Source of the DNA: Fallopia convolvulus
Taxonomy: Eukaryota > Streptophyta > Magnoliopsida > Caryophyllales > Polygonaceae
Reading direction: 5' to 3'
Assembly (NCBI GenBank): GCA_964016875.1
Contig: OZ024735.1
Span: 12,315,699-12,379,698 of the forward strand
DNA length: 64,000 nucleotides
Shown here: one piece after another, positions 11,220 to 23,324 of the stretch
How positions within the stretch are numbered: position 1 is the first letter of the stretch
Layout of the letters: every line of letters begins with the position of its first letter
Notes under the pieces: model-generated
The model's input: only the letters and a program-made list of their open reading frames with translations
What the model was told of the DNA's origin: nothing
Database searches by the model: none
Made by a program: the position numbers and the translations under genes

Positions 11220-11989
11220 CATACTGTATATTTTTGAACATCAGCAGTCTAGCTGACAGTAGATTTGTGGGGACACAGTTATCAATAAAAGGGTTTGACC
11301 TTCCTATGAGGTAAAAGTAAGCAACAAAGAATCCAATGCCCTAATTCAAATGAGTCTGTCAAAACAGAGCAGTTTTCGGCCAAAAGCTTTAATTTCAAAA
11401 TAATCATTTTTTCCAAAAAAAAAACAAAAAAACAACGGGGTCAAAATCAATCAAATTAATTCCCTTCCAGACAAACTAAACTCGAAATTCTTCCTGTTCA
11501 AAGCAACCAACAAACCTTCCTTTTTTTTATTCTCTTCCCGACTTCTCCCTCGCACCCCCTATTTCTTTCCCAGACTCTCTCCTCCACCACTTTTCTTCCA
11601 GCTTTTTGCTCGGAGTTATCAAAGATGGCGAACTGATTCCTGTTCGAATTAGTTTCAGATCTCCGAGTTCCTCTCGCTTTCTGTTTTTTTTTTCCAATGG
11701 CGTTCTGATTGCTCGCACTTCGCAGTTGTTTTTAGACGGAATTTTTCTCCTCGGCCTTTGTAGATCTCAGAGGAATTGTGAAATTCTTGCTGTAAAAATG
11801 AAATGTTTCCGTTGTAGATGTGGATCGTTTTGAGTAATGTGACTTGTGTCTTGTTTTGTTTGCTGATTTGAACTTTCCTTGCGATTTTGAGTCTGGATAG
11901 GGCGGGAATTTTGAGCTTTTCGTTTTTCGAGGCGTATTTTCGTTGATTAGGTATTGTTTGGTGGTAGAGAGAGGCGAGCTTGTGAGAGA
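11220..11989 (+). promoter_or_regulatory. Presumed promoter and 5' leader of the SOSEKI gene
   Basis: Host-type DNA between the MULE insertion and the SOSEKI start codon. A strongly pyrimidine-rich tract at about 11520-11605 is typical of plant 5' leaders. A four-codon upstream reading frame (ATG GCG AAC TGA) starts near 11623. No TATA box could be assigned with confidence. The MULE pair sits only about 0.8 kb upstream of the start codon, so it could influence this promoter. Confidence 0.4.
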
Positions 11990-14900
11990 ATGGACGGGAG
12001 AGTGACGAAGTATAGACAAGTAAGTCCGGAGAGGGCCAAGGTTTGGACGGAGAGATCGGCCAAGCATGTCCAGAATCGCAAGGTGCCAGTTGTTTACTAT
12101 CTGTCTCGAAATCGTCAGCTCGAGCATCCTCATTTTATCGAAGTTCCACTCTCCTCACCCGAAGGCCTTTACTTACGAGGTAAGCTTATCACTTGCTGAG
12201 AAAGCGAGCGCGAGTGAACATATACACATATACTTATTATTTGCTTATTTCAACCTGCTACTCTCTTGCAGATGTGATTGAGAAGCTTAATATTCTCCGA
12301 GGAAGAGGAATGGCTGCAATGTACTCGTGGTCCTGTAAGAGGTAAGGTACTTTCACTGTCTAACTAGTTTCTCTCCGTGCGAATTTTGAGAAACAAAAGG
12401 GAATATGGATTTTGAAGCATTGCCTTTCTGAATTATGATGATTTTTGAAGTGGCCTACATGGTCAGTTGTGGACAATGATTTGTTTTGTGTGTTTGCTCC
12501 TACAAGTATCTATTAATGTTTTTGTCTTCACCATGCCATAATTCAAGATCAAATGAGGCTTAATACATTTACAGAAATGAAGGTCTTTCTGATAACACGT
12601 GTTGTGCAATGTGCATGATGGGAGTGGAAATTCAAGTTATCACGAGTCTTCAAACGAGTGAAGGAAACAAGTAAAAGATATAAGGCTATTAATCCTAGTG
12701 TCCGCTTGCCATTGAACTCTTCTTTTTCCACATTGCACCATGGTTTTGTGAATTCATCCTTGGCTCCTACCAAAAATAGGAGAAATAAAGTTGTTGGTGA
12801 CTAGGGTCTTTGATATGATTACTGAACATGTATAGAATATTAGGAAGAATATCATCCTCATGCTCATTGGCTTTTATACAATGCCTTTGAGATGGATAAA
12901 ACCTCATATCAATTTTGGTGCATTATAACTAGATCCAGTTATCATTGTCACATAGCTGAATTTTAGTTTTCCTTGGGTCTTTGGGGCAATGATAATACTT
13001 GGGCCTTCTTCATACACCCTGTTGATTTTATATTGGGGCAAGGGTGTGTACATCATGGCCCCCCAGAGGCGGGTTAACACTAGGTTGATGTTGTTGTTGT
13101 AGCTTTAGATATCTATTAATCCTGATCTTTCATCCGGCTGCAGAAGCTACAAAAACGGGTATGTATGGCATGATCTATGTGAAGATGACCTAATCATTCC
13201 TGCTCATATGAATGAGTATGTTCTCAAAGGATCTGAAGTCATTGAAGAATCCAATTCAGGTGGGTAATCTATTCAACTGTATGTATTAGATGGTATGATT
13301 CGGATTTCTCTGCACCTGTCTATTATTTCCATGTAATATATACAAGAAGAATTAGTCTAAATGATATGCAGACACTATGTTTACTATGATTAAATTAATA
13401 GAGTATGACAATTTTTCTGATTTAAGTACCATTAACATTCGGCTGTTGTCATGTCAGGTGATCCAAGCCCAGCTGCTACTCTAAGGATCCAGAATGTGAA
13501 ACAATTGCCAGAACCACCTTCTTCTAGAAGCCAGGATGATACGTCCTCTTCTTCGAGCATGAATGGTAAAGACACAAAGCATCAAGAAGATGAGATCTCT
13601 CCTCCATCCCGATGTTCTGGTTCTTCTGGTGTTTCTCTTGACTCTAGAGTGGGAAATAGTTCATCCTGGGCTGGTTCTCTAAGTTTGACGGAGTACAAAG
13701 CTTCCAAGCATGAAGGTGCAGCTGATGCTTCAACACAGACTGACGAGGGCACTAGGAGATCTAAGCTAAGGGAAACTTGTACACGTGGTGTATCCACAGA
13801 TGATGGTCCAACCAATAGTGAATGCACTGGGGACTTTCACAATCATGCTCACTGCATAAAGCAGAGTTCACAAATATGTAGTAATTCTCTTTCACCTCCA
13901 TCATCTTCAAGTGCATCGTCATCTCGGGTGAAAACAGACACGTTAGAGTCTTTGATTAGGACTGAAGCAAGTAAAATCAATAGTTTCAGAAGACTTGACG
14001 AGGAAGATGTGAAGATTCCACCCAACCCAAAGCTAAAAGCTTCAAATATGCTGATGCAGTTGATTTCTTGTGGGTCAATATCAGTCAAAGATCACAGTTT
14101 TGGCCTTGTTCCAACATACAGACAGCAGTTTTCTCATCTGAAATTCCCATCTTCACTTTATTCTACTTCTGTCATGTTAGGAGAGCTTGACTGTTTGTCA
14201 GAAAACCCCAGACTGATGGGGCTTAGATTGGAAGATAAGGAGTATTTTAGTGGCAGTCTGGTTGAGACCAAAGCGCTAAAGGCCAAAGGAGACAGTCACA
14301 TTTCTCTAAAGCGCAGTTCTTCATTTAATGCAGACAGGTATTGTTTTCAGCTCTTTATAGATATAATGTCATCAAACACCAAAAAACAACTTATATTGCT
14401 TCGTAGATGATGAAATGAAGCTCTTTTTAGATGTGTATGATAGGTTGTAAATGTTGTCAATAGAGACTGTGTCGGCATAATTCATAAGGTGGAAAATTTC
14501 TCGGGCCATAGAGAATAATTTCTGCAATGGCAATCAAAGAGTATAGTCCTATCATCCTTGGAATTATGTGAGAACCTGCCCTTAGATATAAGCTCCAAAA
14601 TATCACGAAGAACTGCCTTTGAAACATGATTATACAAGTTGTTGCTGTCTTATAAAACATGATATGGCATTTGAAAATCTTCCGACTACCCACTGAGTGA
14701 GCTGGGTATTTCTGACTCCTCATTTTTGCCCAGTAACTTCGTTAGAAACGCAAAGTGTGAGAAATATATGAGATGATTTCTTTTCCAACTGAATTTTGAT
14801 GCTTAGGAGTTTGTATAATTTCAGTTATGCTAGCCGGAAGTGCTTCTCTTGGTGCAGGAATGCTCTAAGTCGAGGCAATTTATGCTTATGAAGTTATGAT

Positions 14901-15478
14901 GATGCGACTTATCTATTTGATTAGTTAAATAATGTTCATCAGCTTCTTGGTTTCTTAAGTATGTGGATTAGGCTTATAATTTCAATTATACAGTACTGAA
15001 TCCTTGACTTGATAGTGAAATTTACATTTCATCCAGGTCGTCTAAGCAACTTGAATTAAATGCTGATGAAGAGACTACTTCAGCACAATCCAAATGTCTC
15101 CCACTCTCTATCAAAGCTTCTGCGGGTAGGCAGCCAAGGAGTGAATCAATGAGATATCCTATCCCAGACAAACCTAGAACTTCTGTCAGCTATGATAAGC
15201 CAAATATTATAGCCCGTGATACACCCAATGGTAATAGTAAGAGAATCACAGAGCCTTCACTTGAAAATAAGGTGGCCAAGGGTTCAGAATCCTTCAGAGA
15301 CGAAAAAGAAAAGATCATCAAGATTGAAGAAAGTTGAGTTTCGATTCTGACATTTTCATATATGCGCTTCGTCAACCATCAATGTTCTTGTAATATGTTG
15401 GCTGAAAGTATTGTCCGGCTTCTTTTTGACAGGCTTGATTCAGGAGCTCGGGTTATAATTCAATACAAAGAAACATAG
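11990..15478 (+). CDS. SOK: SOSEKI (DUF966) cell-polarity protein
   Basis: Exons 11990-12179, 12272-12341, 13144-13259, 13458-14337 and 15037-15333 are joined by canonical sites, except at the end of the fifth. Residues ~25-110 form the DIX-like polymerisation domain (KVPVVYYLSRNRQLEHPHF, LRGRGMAAMYSWSCKRSYK, GYVWHDL). Around residues 330-380 is the conserved SOSEKI block with LISCGSISVKDH and YFSGSLVETK. SOSEKI proteins polymerise through the DIX-like domain and mark cell corners or edges, helping orient plant cell division. The middle is Ser-rich and probably disordered. The oddity is that exon 5 should splice after AAAG (15333) to exon 6 at 15433-15478, which encodes a family-like LDSGARVIIQ end. 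The donor there reads TT, not GT. Without that splice the frame ends at TGA 15335-15337 after 518 residues, losing only about 15 residues. This is the only clear host gene in the window. Confidence 0.9.
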
Positions 15479-16260
15479 AGCTGATCCTCAGATTCAAATA
15501 CAAGTCATAGCTGTGATCTTGTATAGACTTTCAATGACTGCCAACACATTGATGGCGATTTTGTTAACATTACAGTAAACTTTGGAGCTTCAATTGACCC
15601 TCGAGAGAGTCGAAAGTGGAAGCTGGTCCGAATCTTAGAGATGGAGGTGAGTAACTAGGCTCATGTCCAACACAGGTAGTCCAGGGGCTGTGTTTATGAT
15701 GTCCTTCATGAAATCGGGTTCCCACTTCATGAAATTGTTTTATACTGCAGTTCCTAGCTCTGTTGCTGTCAAAAGGCATGAGTAAATGGTTGTTTTGAAT
15801 AGAGGTGGCATATTTCGTGCACTTTTGCTCTTTTTTTGATGGCGCTTGTTCATTTTAGGCACTGCAGAAATTCGGTAAAAAAGCAAAAGTTTTTAAAAAT
15901 CATTCCCCGGTTTCTCTAGATAATGTTACATCTCTCATATGTATCATTATCAATAAGTCAAAAACTAGTCGCATCGTCAAGGGTAGTTGCGTTGAACTTA
16001 TTAGTTATTATTACATCAAATTATATACAACATAGTGTTATATAACCTAGCTCCTCCAAAAAAAAGTGTTATATATCCTAGCCAAAAACCACTTTTCAAT
16101 AAAAGCGGTTTTTATAAATCCACCTTTTCAAATGTATAAACATCTTATAAAACAGTATAAGTTGTATAACATATCATTTACTAATTTTAGCAACATTTAG
16201 CTGTTTTTGGTGATAATTTGCACTATTTAGATCGAAAATAATCTATTAACTAATTGAATC
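15474..16260 (+). repeat. SOSEKI 3' flank, intact copy of a dispersed duplication
   Basis: Starting at the SOSEKI stop in exon 6, this ~0.8-kb stretch matches a second, interrupted copy. 15474-15907 matches 28431-28875. About 15965-16040 matches 38472-38550. About 16045-16080 matches 38818-38850. About 16083-16258 matches 54606-54765. Shared words include GGAAGCTGGTCCGAATCTTA, TATACAACATAGTGTTATAT and TTTTTGGTGATAATTT. As this copy lacks the insertions, it serves as an empty-site reference. It probably includes the SOSEKI 3' UTR. Confidence 0.85.
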
Positions 16261-16439
16261 CCCGTGATACTCACGAGATAATTTTACTAAAGATTATACA
16301 CAATTATGATATTAATATAAACTTTTAAGCATTGAACAAATTTAGCCCAAAAGCATTTTGGGCCCCTCTAATTAGACCCTTGTTAAGCTCCCCTATTAAA
16401 TTAGCTTTTTGTCAAGTATATAAGGCTTAAATGTTTTTT
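16261..16439. other. Spacer left of the Ulp1-type MULE
   Basis: AT-rich DNA with a short palindrome GCCCAAAAGCATTTTGGGC near 16345-16363. The true left end of the large MULE may fall here, but no inverted repeat matching the right side was found. Confidence 0.4.
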
Positions 16440-16949
16440 TTTTACTTTTCCCTCTCTCTCTCTCATGCGTGTGTCCGCTCTCTCGTGTTCTTCCCCCGTC
16501 ACTCTTGCAAAAACCAAAACCGATTCTCAACTGCAAAAAACGGTTCGAGTAAGTCGATTTCAAGTCGGAGTTCATAGTGCAATTTGTATTTGAAGTTGAT
16601 TTGAAGTTCGTTCTCGAGATTCTGGTGTTTTGTGCAACTGGATTTCGTTTTGTGATCGTCCACAAGCCTCTGCTTCAAGTTAGGGTTTTTTGTTTGCGTG
16701 ATCATTGAATTTTGTTCGATTTTCTTCGATTTTGTGTTTGGATTTTGCTGTATGCTTTTGCTTTTTCGGTTTGTTTGTCGATTCGAAGATGAGTTGCATG
16801 TGATGATAGTAATGACATGTTTTGGTTCGTTTGATGACATTGTTTTCGTTGTTGTGTATTTTGTGTTTCAATTCTTTTTTTTTTGTTTTGCCTTGTTCAT
16901 CTGTTTGGATGTTGTGAAGTCAAATTCTCGATTTCGAGATTATGCTGAA

Positions 16950-17800
16950 TAGTGATGACAGATTGTAACTATGCTTATGGCATTACGTTTTTGTGATGAC
17001 AAATTATAACTATGATTAGAGCATCACCTTTTCCGATTATTTGTGATGATAGTAACATATTCATCCAATATGTTGTTTGTTTTGTTGTGCATGTTTTGTA
17101 CGTTGTGATTATAGTTGTTTGTGATGACAGTTGAGACATGTTGTATTTGCTTGTGATGACAGTGGCTTTTTTTTTTAATGTCTAGGGGTTGTGATGACAG
17201 TTGTTGCTATTGATGATAGTATATTGATTATAATTGTGTTTTATTGACATTAGTGATGACAAATATTTTTTCTTATATGTAGGGGTTGTGATGATAATTG
17301 TTTGTGATGACAGTTGCATTTTCTTATGTTTATCTGTTGTGATGACAGTGTTGCTATTGATGATAATATATTGTTTACAGTGACATATTAGTGATGACAA
17401 AGTGTTTACTTGAGAGTTGAGACATGTTGTATTTTTGCTTTGTGATGATAGTGTCTCTTTCTTATGTTTCTCAGTTGTGATGACACTTGTTTAATATTGA
17501 TGATAGTATATTGATTATAATTGTGTTTTATTGACATTAGTGATGACAAAGACTTTTTTTTTATGTTTAGGGGTTGTGATGATAGTTGCCTTTTCTTATG
17601 TTTTATATTTTGTGATGACAGTGTTGCTATTGATGATAATATATTGTTTTTAATTGTGTTACAGTGACATATTAGGGATGACAAAGTGTTTACTTGAGAG
17701 TTGAGACATGTGGTATTTTTGTTTTGTGATGATAGTTGTTTGTGATGACAGTGTCTCTTTCTTATGTTTCTCAGTTGTGATGTCAATTTTTAATCAAGTC
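16950..17800 (+). repeat. Dense TGATGACA motif array, left arm
   Basis: The words GTGATGACAGT, TGATGATAGT and TGATGACAAA recur every 20-60 bases on the + strand. They are separated by T-rich text with partial longer-range repetition: TTGCTATTGATGATA occurs at about 17204, 17352 and 17624. The array sits between the left edge of the MULE and the first protease exon. Spurious minus-strand frames here are just translations of the repeat. Confidence 0.8.
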
Positions 17801-17814
17801 TTTTGTTTTCCAAG

Positions 17815-20800
17815 ATAAAGAATGGATCCTCATCAAGTGTATAGTACCTGTATCAAAACGATATAATGGAAGAGCAAACCAGTATCACACTCCAGATGTT
17901 TTCCACCTCATCAAGTGTCATCTTACATCTGATAGGTTAGGTCAGGGGTGCTTTGGTGCAGTGTTAAAGTTAGGTGATACTATACCACTTCGTTACAAAA
18001 TTATGCATTATGCCATCATGTGTGAGTTAAAAACTTCATATAAGCATGAGATGTGGTTTAGAATAGGGGGTAATGTGTGTCGTTATTCTTTGATGGACTT
18101 CGCTGCTGTCACTGGTTTGAATTGTGAGAATTTAGGTGATGTTGATATCCCTAAAGTTGACCCCGTAGATGTCGTAGGTGTAGTTAAGTGTGATTTGGAT
18201 CATTTACGGTCTGTTTTTATAAAAGTAAAAGATCGTTCCAGGAAGTTTAAACTTTCACACCTGTTGATCCTTGAGGTTGTTTTGCTTTCTAAACGGGATA
18301 AGGTTCCTATAGATCCAATTCATATTGCTCTTTCAAGTGATTTGGAGAAATTTTATGCTTATCCTTGGGGTAGATTGTCCTATAACGCTTTGCTTAATAG
18401 CTTGTTCCATGTGAATCGTACCCCACGTGACCCGGAGATGATGAAAAAGCCAAACTATATACCTCGCTTCAATGTGTTTGGATATCCTTTTGGATTTATG
18501 GTAATGTGTTGATATATTTTTTGATGTTAATTGCATCTGCTATGGTTTTTTAGTGTTTCTTTTTTGTGTGTGTTGTTATAGTTGTGGATTGTGGAGACTT
18601 TTCCAGCTTTTCAAGGCATTTGTCATCTTGCTGAGAGAGGAGGTAAAAAAGAAGTTCCGTATATGCTGCGTTTGCGTAGCACTTTATCTCAACTTGTTGG
18701 TTGGAAAGCAATTTGTGATGTTGGGGACAAGAAACTGGTATTTTTATTTTATTTTATTTTGATGACAGTTGAATTTGATGACAGTTGTAACTTCTAGAGT
18801 TTATTTGATGACAGTTTAATTTGTTTTATTTTGATGACAACAATGTTTGTATCCCTCGTACTCAGAATATGCTGCATTCATCACATGTGACTATCCCGAT
18901 GAGGTTGTTGACCCTGTGTACAATGATCTTGTGAAACGGATTATACTAAAGCAAAAAGCGATTGAAGGCGAAGGATCTAAGTCTGATACGGATGATGAAC
19001 TTGCTGATTTTGTTATTGCTCCATGAGATGTAGTTATTGAAAAAGCCAATGTTGGTGGTAAGAGGAAGATTGGATGTACAGATGCAAAGGCTAAAGGCAC
19101 AAAGGCTAAAGGGGTAGGAAAAAGGAATCTGAAAACCGAAAGAGCGCTCTGAAATTGTGAAGAGGGAAGGTAGGAGATTACAACTTCCTAGAGCGGCTAA
19201 AACTAAGGTTGATGACAGTATGCATAAGATTCCGAGGATTGGAAAGGATCACAGGAGCCCGAAGGATTCGAAGGGTTCAAAAGATTCGGGCGTGAGTGGT
19301 CGGAAGACTCGTGTCAACAATGTGCCTGAGATTATTGAAAAATGTAAGAGGCCAAAGTTGAAGAAAGATTCTAATGAAGCTGTAGAGAAGGACTTTCCAG
19401 AGAAGAAGGATGTGGATGACAATGAAACTGATTTTGAAGTTGCTAGGATTTTGTCAATGGCCAAGGAGAAGGCAAAATTTGATGAAGTTGATGAGGATCC
19501 AGTTTCTTCCAAGGGAAAGGAGAAGGCAGAAGTGTACAATAAAAAGGAAGAGCCAGCTTGGGTTAAGTTTTTGAGGAAAAGTATGTGTTCCTTGCAAGAT
19601 GATATGATTAGAATGATGAAAACTCTTCAGAGCCAAGTGCAGCGTGTTGAGATGCAAGTTGTGAAAGTTAACAGCAGGGTTGATAGAATTGAAAAGAAAC
19701 TGAAATCTAAAGACCAAGATTCTGTTTCTGATGATAACAGTGATGAGATTCGCATTATAAGTGTGGAACCAGTGAGAGAAAGTGATTGCAAAGGCATTGA
19801 GTCTTTGATGTTGTCCCCTGATGTTGACATTTCTGTTAAAGATGAAGGTGAAGGTATGAATTTGCAGTTGATTCCACTAGATATAATTCCAAGGCAAGAG
19901 CAAGGCAACTGAGTTGGTTAAGCATGTGAAAGATGGTCAAGAGCAAGGTGGTGATGACAAAGATGTTAATGAGGATGAACCAGCGAAGGATCAAGTAGGT
20001 GTTGATGATAGGGAAGTTAATCATGAAGAACCAATTATGGATGAAGCAAGAGCAAGGCAAGAGCAAGGCAACTGAGTTGGTTGAGCTTGTGAAAGATGGT
20101 CAAGAGCAAGGTGGTGATGACAAAGATGTTAATGAGGATGAACCAGTGATGGATCAAGTAGGTGGTGATGACAGGGAAGTTAATCATGAAGAACCAATTG
20201 TGGATGAAGCAGGGGTTGATGACAAAGAATATGTTGATGAACCTGTCAGAGATCAAGAAGAGGTTGATGACAGAATTGATGACCCAGGTGAGTTAGGTTC
20301 AAGCTTTTTTTCTGTCTCCTCGGATGAGTTAGGTTTTGACATGCGTGGACTTTTACAAGATGTAATGGATAATTGTTCTCAACTTACTGAGCATGGACAT
20401 TTGTTTGTTTCTTTGTTTCAAGCTTCAAAAGAAGGTGCAACCTCTGAGATTGATGAAATTTTTCATAATCCAACGGTTCAATCTGATGATGATGCAAAGG
20501 AAACAGTTGAACTTAGGAGGTCTACCAGATTTTTTAAGCCAGGTGCTTCAACCACAACTCCATATAATGTTGAGAAGGATAAGAAGTTAAAGAAAAGAGG
20601 GCTGCTTCATTACCTAAGGCTCCAAAGCATTCCTTTTATGGAGATGATGTTCGTAAACCATTTTACGATTGGTATAATAACGGGTATGTTATTTATTAGT
20701 TATGTTATCTATTTTTTTGTGATGATAGTAGTGTTTTAACAGTTTTTGTGATGATAGTACTGCGATGATAGTATGTTTATAATGTTATGATGATAGTAAT

Positions 20801-21872
20801 GTTATGATGATAGACTTTTTTGTGTTGATTGCATTGTGATGACAATAATGTGATGATGATGATGTTGACTGCATGTTTATAATGCTCTGATGACAGTCTC
20901 TTTTTTTGTGTTAGTGATAAAAATGCTACTGTGGCTGGATCTGATCAATGCTGGACAAGAAGTTTTTTAGACTGCTCAAGACTAGAAGGCTTTGGTTAGG
21001 AGATGAGGTAAGTATATGATCAAATGATATTTTCTTGTTGTCAATTTAATTGTGTGACATTTCATGTCTTTTTGTAGCATTTCTGCGAGGCTTTGCATTA
21101 TTTGAGGAAAATTATTCATGATCATCCTGATGACTTCAAGAATGTGGTTATTATGGATTGGATTTGGTACAAGACATTCACGCCTTTTGAAGTGGAGCAT
21201 TATATTGTTCAAAATGATGTTGTGCCAAGCGATGTGTTCAATTATTTTAATGGTTGGAAGCCTTCTCCCTTTGGGAAATCATGAGTTCGTGGTGAGGTGA
21301 CAAAGGTTTATACACCAGTTCACCTTCCAAAAGAGAGGCGTGAACATTGGGTTGCATTGGAAATTAACTTGCATCGTCGCCACATGACTGTATTTGACTG
21401 TTTTCGGAATTTGTATACGATGAAGGAGCTTTCCAGTTATATACATCCTTTTACCAAGCTGGTTCCGTTTCTAATGAAGAAAAGTGGGAGGTTTGATCAT
21501 CTTGAGGGCTTGGATGCTGATTTCACTTGGTCTAGAGACGCTTTGGTTTGTCAAGATTATTCCGGGTAGGTTGCCTTGTGTTATTTTAATTCAGTTATCC
21601 TGTGTAATTATGTATATTTTTTTGATTAATTCAGTCATTTTGTTTTATTTTTCAGCGGTAATTGTGGTGTCTATTGCATCAAGTATATTGAAGCTCTTGC
21701 ATTGGGACTTAGCTTGGATGGTCTTGATGATGCGCACATGCTGGTGATTAGAGAGAAGATGGCCATAGATATTTTTAACTGCAATTGGGTGGTTCACCAA
21801 AAATTGGATCTGGCTGTTGGAGATGGATATAGATATATTGCTAGTGCAAATGTAATCTGTGATGATAGGTGA
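17815..21872 (+). pseudogene. DUF1985 / ULP1 (C48) SUMO-protease-like protein of the MULE
   Basis: The first exon (about 17815-18505) encodes a DUF1985 domain (LRYKIMHYAIMCELK, DFAAVTGLNCEN, SYNALLNSLFHV). Further exons at 18582-18737 and from about 18865 lead through a long acidic/basic, coiled-coil-like middle (19157-20650). The C-terminal C48 cysteine-protease domain spans about 20950-21872. Putative catalytic residues are all visible: His in EHWVALEIN, Asp in TVFDCF, Gln in LVCQDYSG, and Cys in GNCGVYCIKYIE, reconstituted across the last intron. ULP1 enzymes process SUMO precursors and remove SUMO from proteins. Damage includes stop TGA at 19024-19026, a frameshift near 19140, a 163-bp frame-shifting duplication (19901-20226), a shift near 20600, and TGA at 21282-21284 inside the protease domain. 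This copy therefore cannot make the full protein. Confidence 0.8.
19901..20226 (+). repeat. 163-bp tandem duplication in the protease gene
   Basis: CAAGGCAACTGAGTTGGTT starts at 19901 and again at 20064. The 163-bp unit runs twice with few differences, through GGTGGTGATGACAAAGATG and GAAGAACCAATT. Since 163 is not a multiple of three, the duplication shifts the frame of the acidic middle region. Confidence 0.85.
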
Positions 21873-22198
21873 TGACATTGTTAGTTTTTGATGAATGTAG
21901 GAGATGGATATAAATTTCTAGTGGTTGATGACAATGTAGGAGATGGATATAAATACTTGTAGAACCGTTTATTGTGATAACAGTAATTGTTCTTGCAAAA
22001 TTTATGTTTTTTTGATATGCGACTGTGATGACAATAGATCTTACGAGATGCTACATACTAATATTAAAATGGGAAACAATTCGATGATGGATAAAGAAAG
22101 AAAATTCCATGAAATGCAACATACAACAGTCAAAACGACAACTAGAAGATTCATGGTATAATCATATTAAAACAGAAAAATATTGAATAAGAAACCCT

Positions 22199-22641
22199 TC
22201 ATTGCTGTATTGTTGGTTTAATTGCTATGATCTCAGAATCTTTATTAAGGCCAAGCTGCAAAGAAAGCATTATCATGAAGTCATGTATATCTTCTGATGA
22301 CAAGAAATTGGATTATCATGAACACTTACAGAAATATAGGTGTCTCCTTCAATCCGTGATGTGATATCGATTTTGCTTAAGAAGAATTTCATATATCCTG
22401 GTGGTACCCCGTTCATAATGCTATAACGGTACACCAATATCGACAATGGTGTGTGTGCTCTTATTCTTATTGTCGTTCTCTCATTAGTCTATGCATGAAA
22501 TAGAAAATTTGTTAGTTTTCATGAAATATACGATGTACAAAAAGAATTATATGGACTGATTGTTACCTCAACGTTCACCATTGTGAAGGTGACGAATGGA
22601 TTGGCATAGGTTCTTCTGCTTATGGCATTCCTTCTTGACAT
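22199..22641 (-). CDS. SUMO-like small protein encoded inside the Ulp1-type MULE
   Basis: Three exons with canonical GT-AG sites, all open and in phase 0: 22641-22567, 22488-22330, 22255-22199. Together they encode 96 residues. The pattern fits a SUMO/Rad60-type ubiquitin fold. The first strand is FVTFTMVNVE, then TTIRIRAHTPLSILVYRYS, resembling the SUMO RIKRSTQLKKLMNAY region. Next are GVPPGYMKFFLSKIDI, and EGDTYIS joined to LGLNKDSEIIAI, resembling the DE-LDMEDGDEIDAM end. The C-terminus ends in QQ, so the di-Gly needed for conjugation is missing. The exon borders fall where I recall plant SUMO genes have theirs. It lies between the convergent protease (+) and the transposase (-), on the transposase strand. 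Unlike both neighbours it has no stop or frameshift. Function is inferred from pattern only. An alternative is a highly diverged ubiquitin-like host capture without catalytic meaning. Confidence 0.6.
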
Positions 22642-22649
22642 GGTTGAAT

Positions 22650-23324
22650 TGAAATGTGTTTTCTGTTGTTGTTGAGAACTTTTCTTTTATTTTCTGGAAT
22701 GAGAGTGTTTTGTGATGATAAAAGTATACTTTTTATATGAGAATTTTAAAATAGCAAATTAAAAGAAAATCTTTTGAATGCATGACCTTTTTTACAATGT
22801 ATTTATGGATTTTATCTATTCATTGGTCTTATTAAAGCTATTTTTGATGATATGCTTCGAAAATAGGAAATTGCTTTTTTTATGATAGGCTGTTTGATAC
22901 TGTCATCAAAATAGGAGGTAAAGGTTCATGTGCACCAATGCATGCATGGATGTGTAATAAATGAATGTGATTTGAGAGAATCTGAGAGAATTCAAACATA
23001 TTCAATTCAGTATATGCATTCGTTGATTTGATTTTGTTTTAAATGACAATTGTAAAGACAATAGTGATGACAATTTTATGATGACATTAATGAAAACAGT
23101 TTAATAGTACTGGATATTGATGACAACAGTTTTATGATGACAGTAACAGAAATAATGGATATCGATGACAACATTAGAAACAACATTATAATATTATTGA
23201 GAATATTTTGATGAAATAGTAGAAACAATATTGTGTTCATGACAATACGATTGTACTGATGACAACAAAAGGAAAAGAACTGATGACAGTAAAATAAAAA
23301 AAGATCCTAGAAATGAAGGAAACT
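22650..23324. other. Intergenic part of the MULE with TGATGACA words
   Basis: AT-rich DNA between the SUMO-like gene and the end of the transposase gene. GATGACAA and GATGACAGT words recur at about 23040-23290. No gene was seen. Confidence 0.6.

Noticed and set aside
17182..17786. Minus-strand open frames rich in Ser, Ile, Asn, Thr, Lys
   Set aside because: They are translations of the TGATGACA motif array and have no domain. They overlap an evident non-coding repeat.
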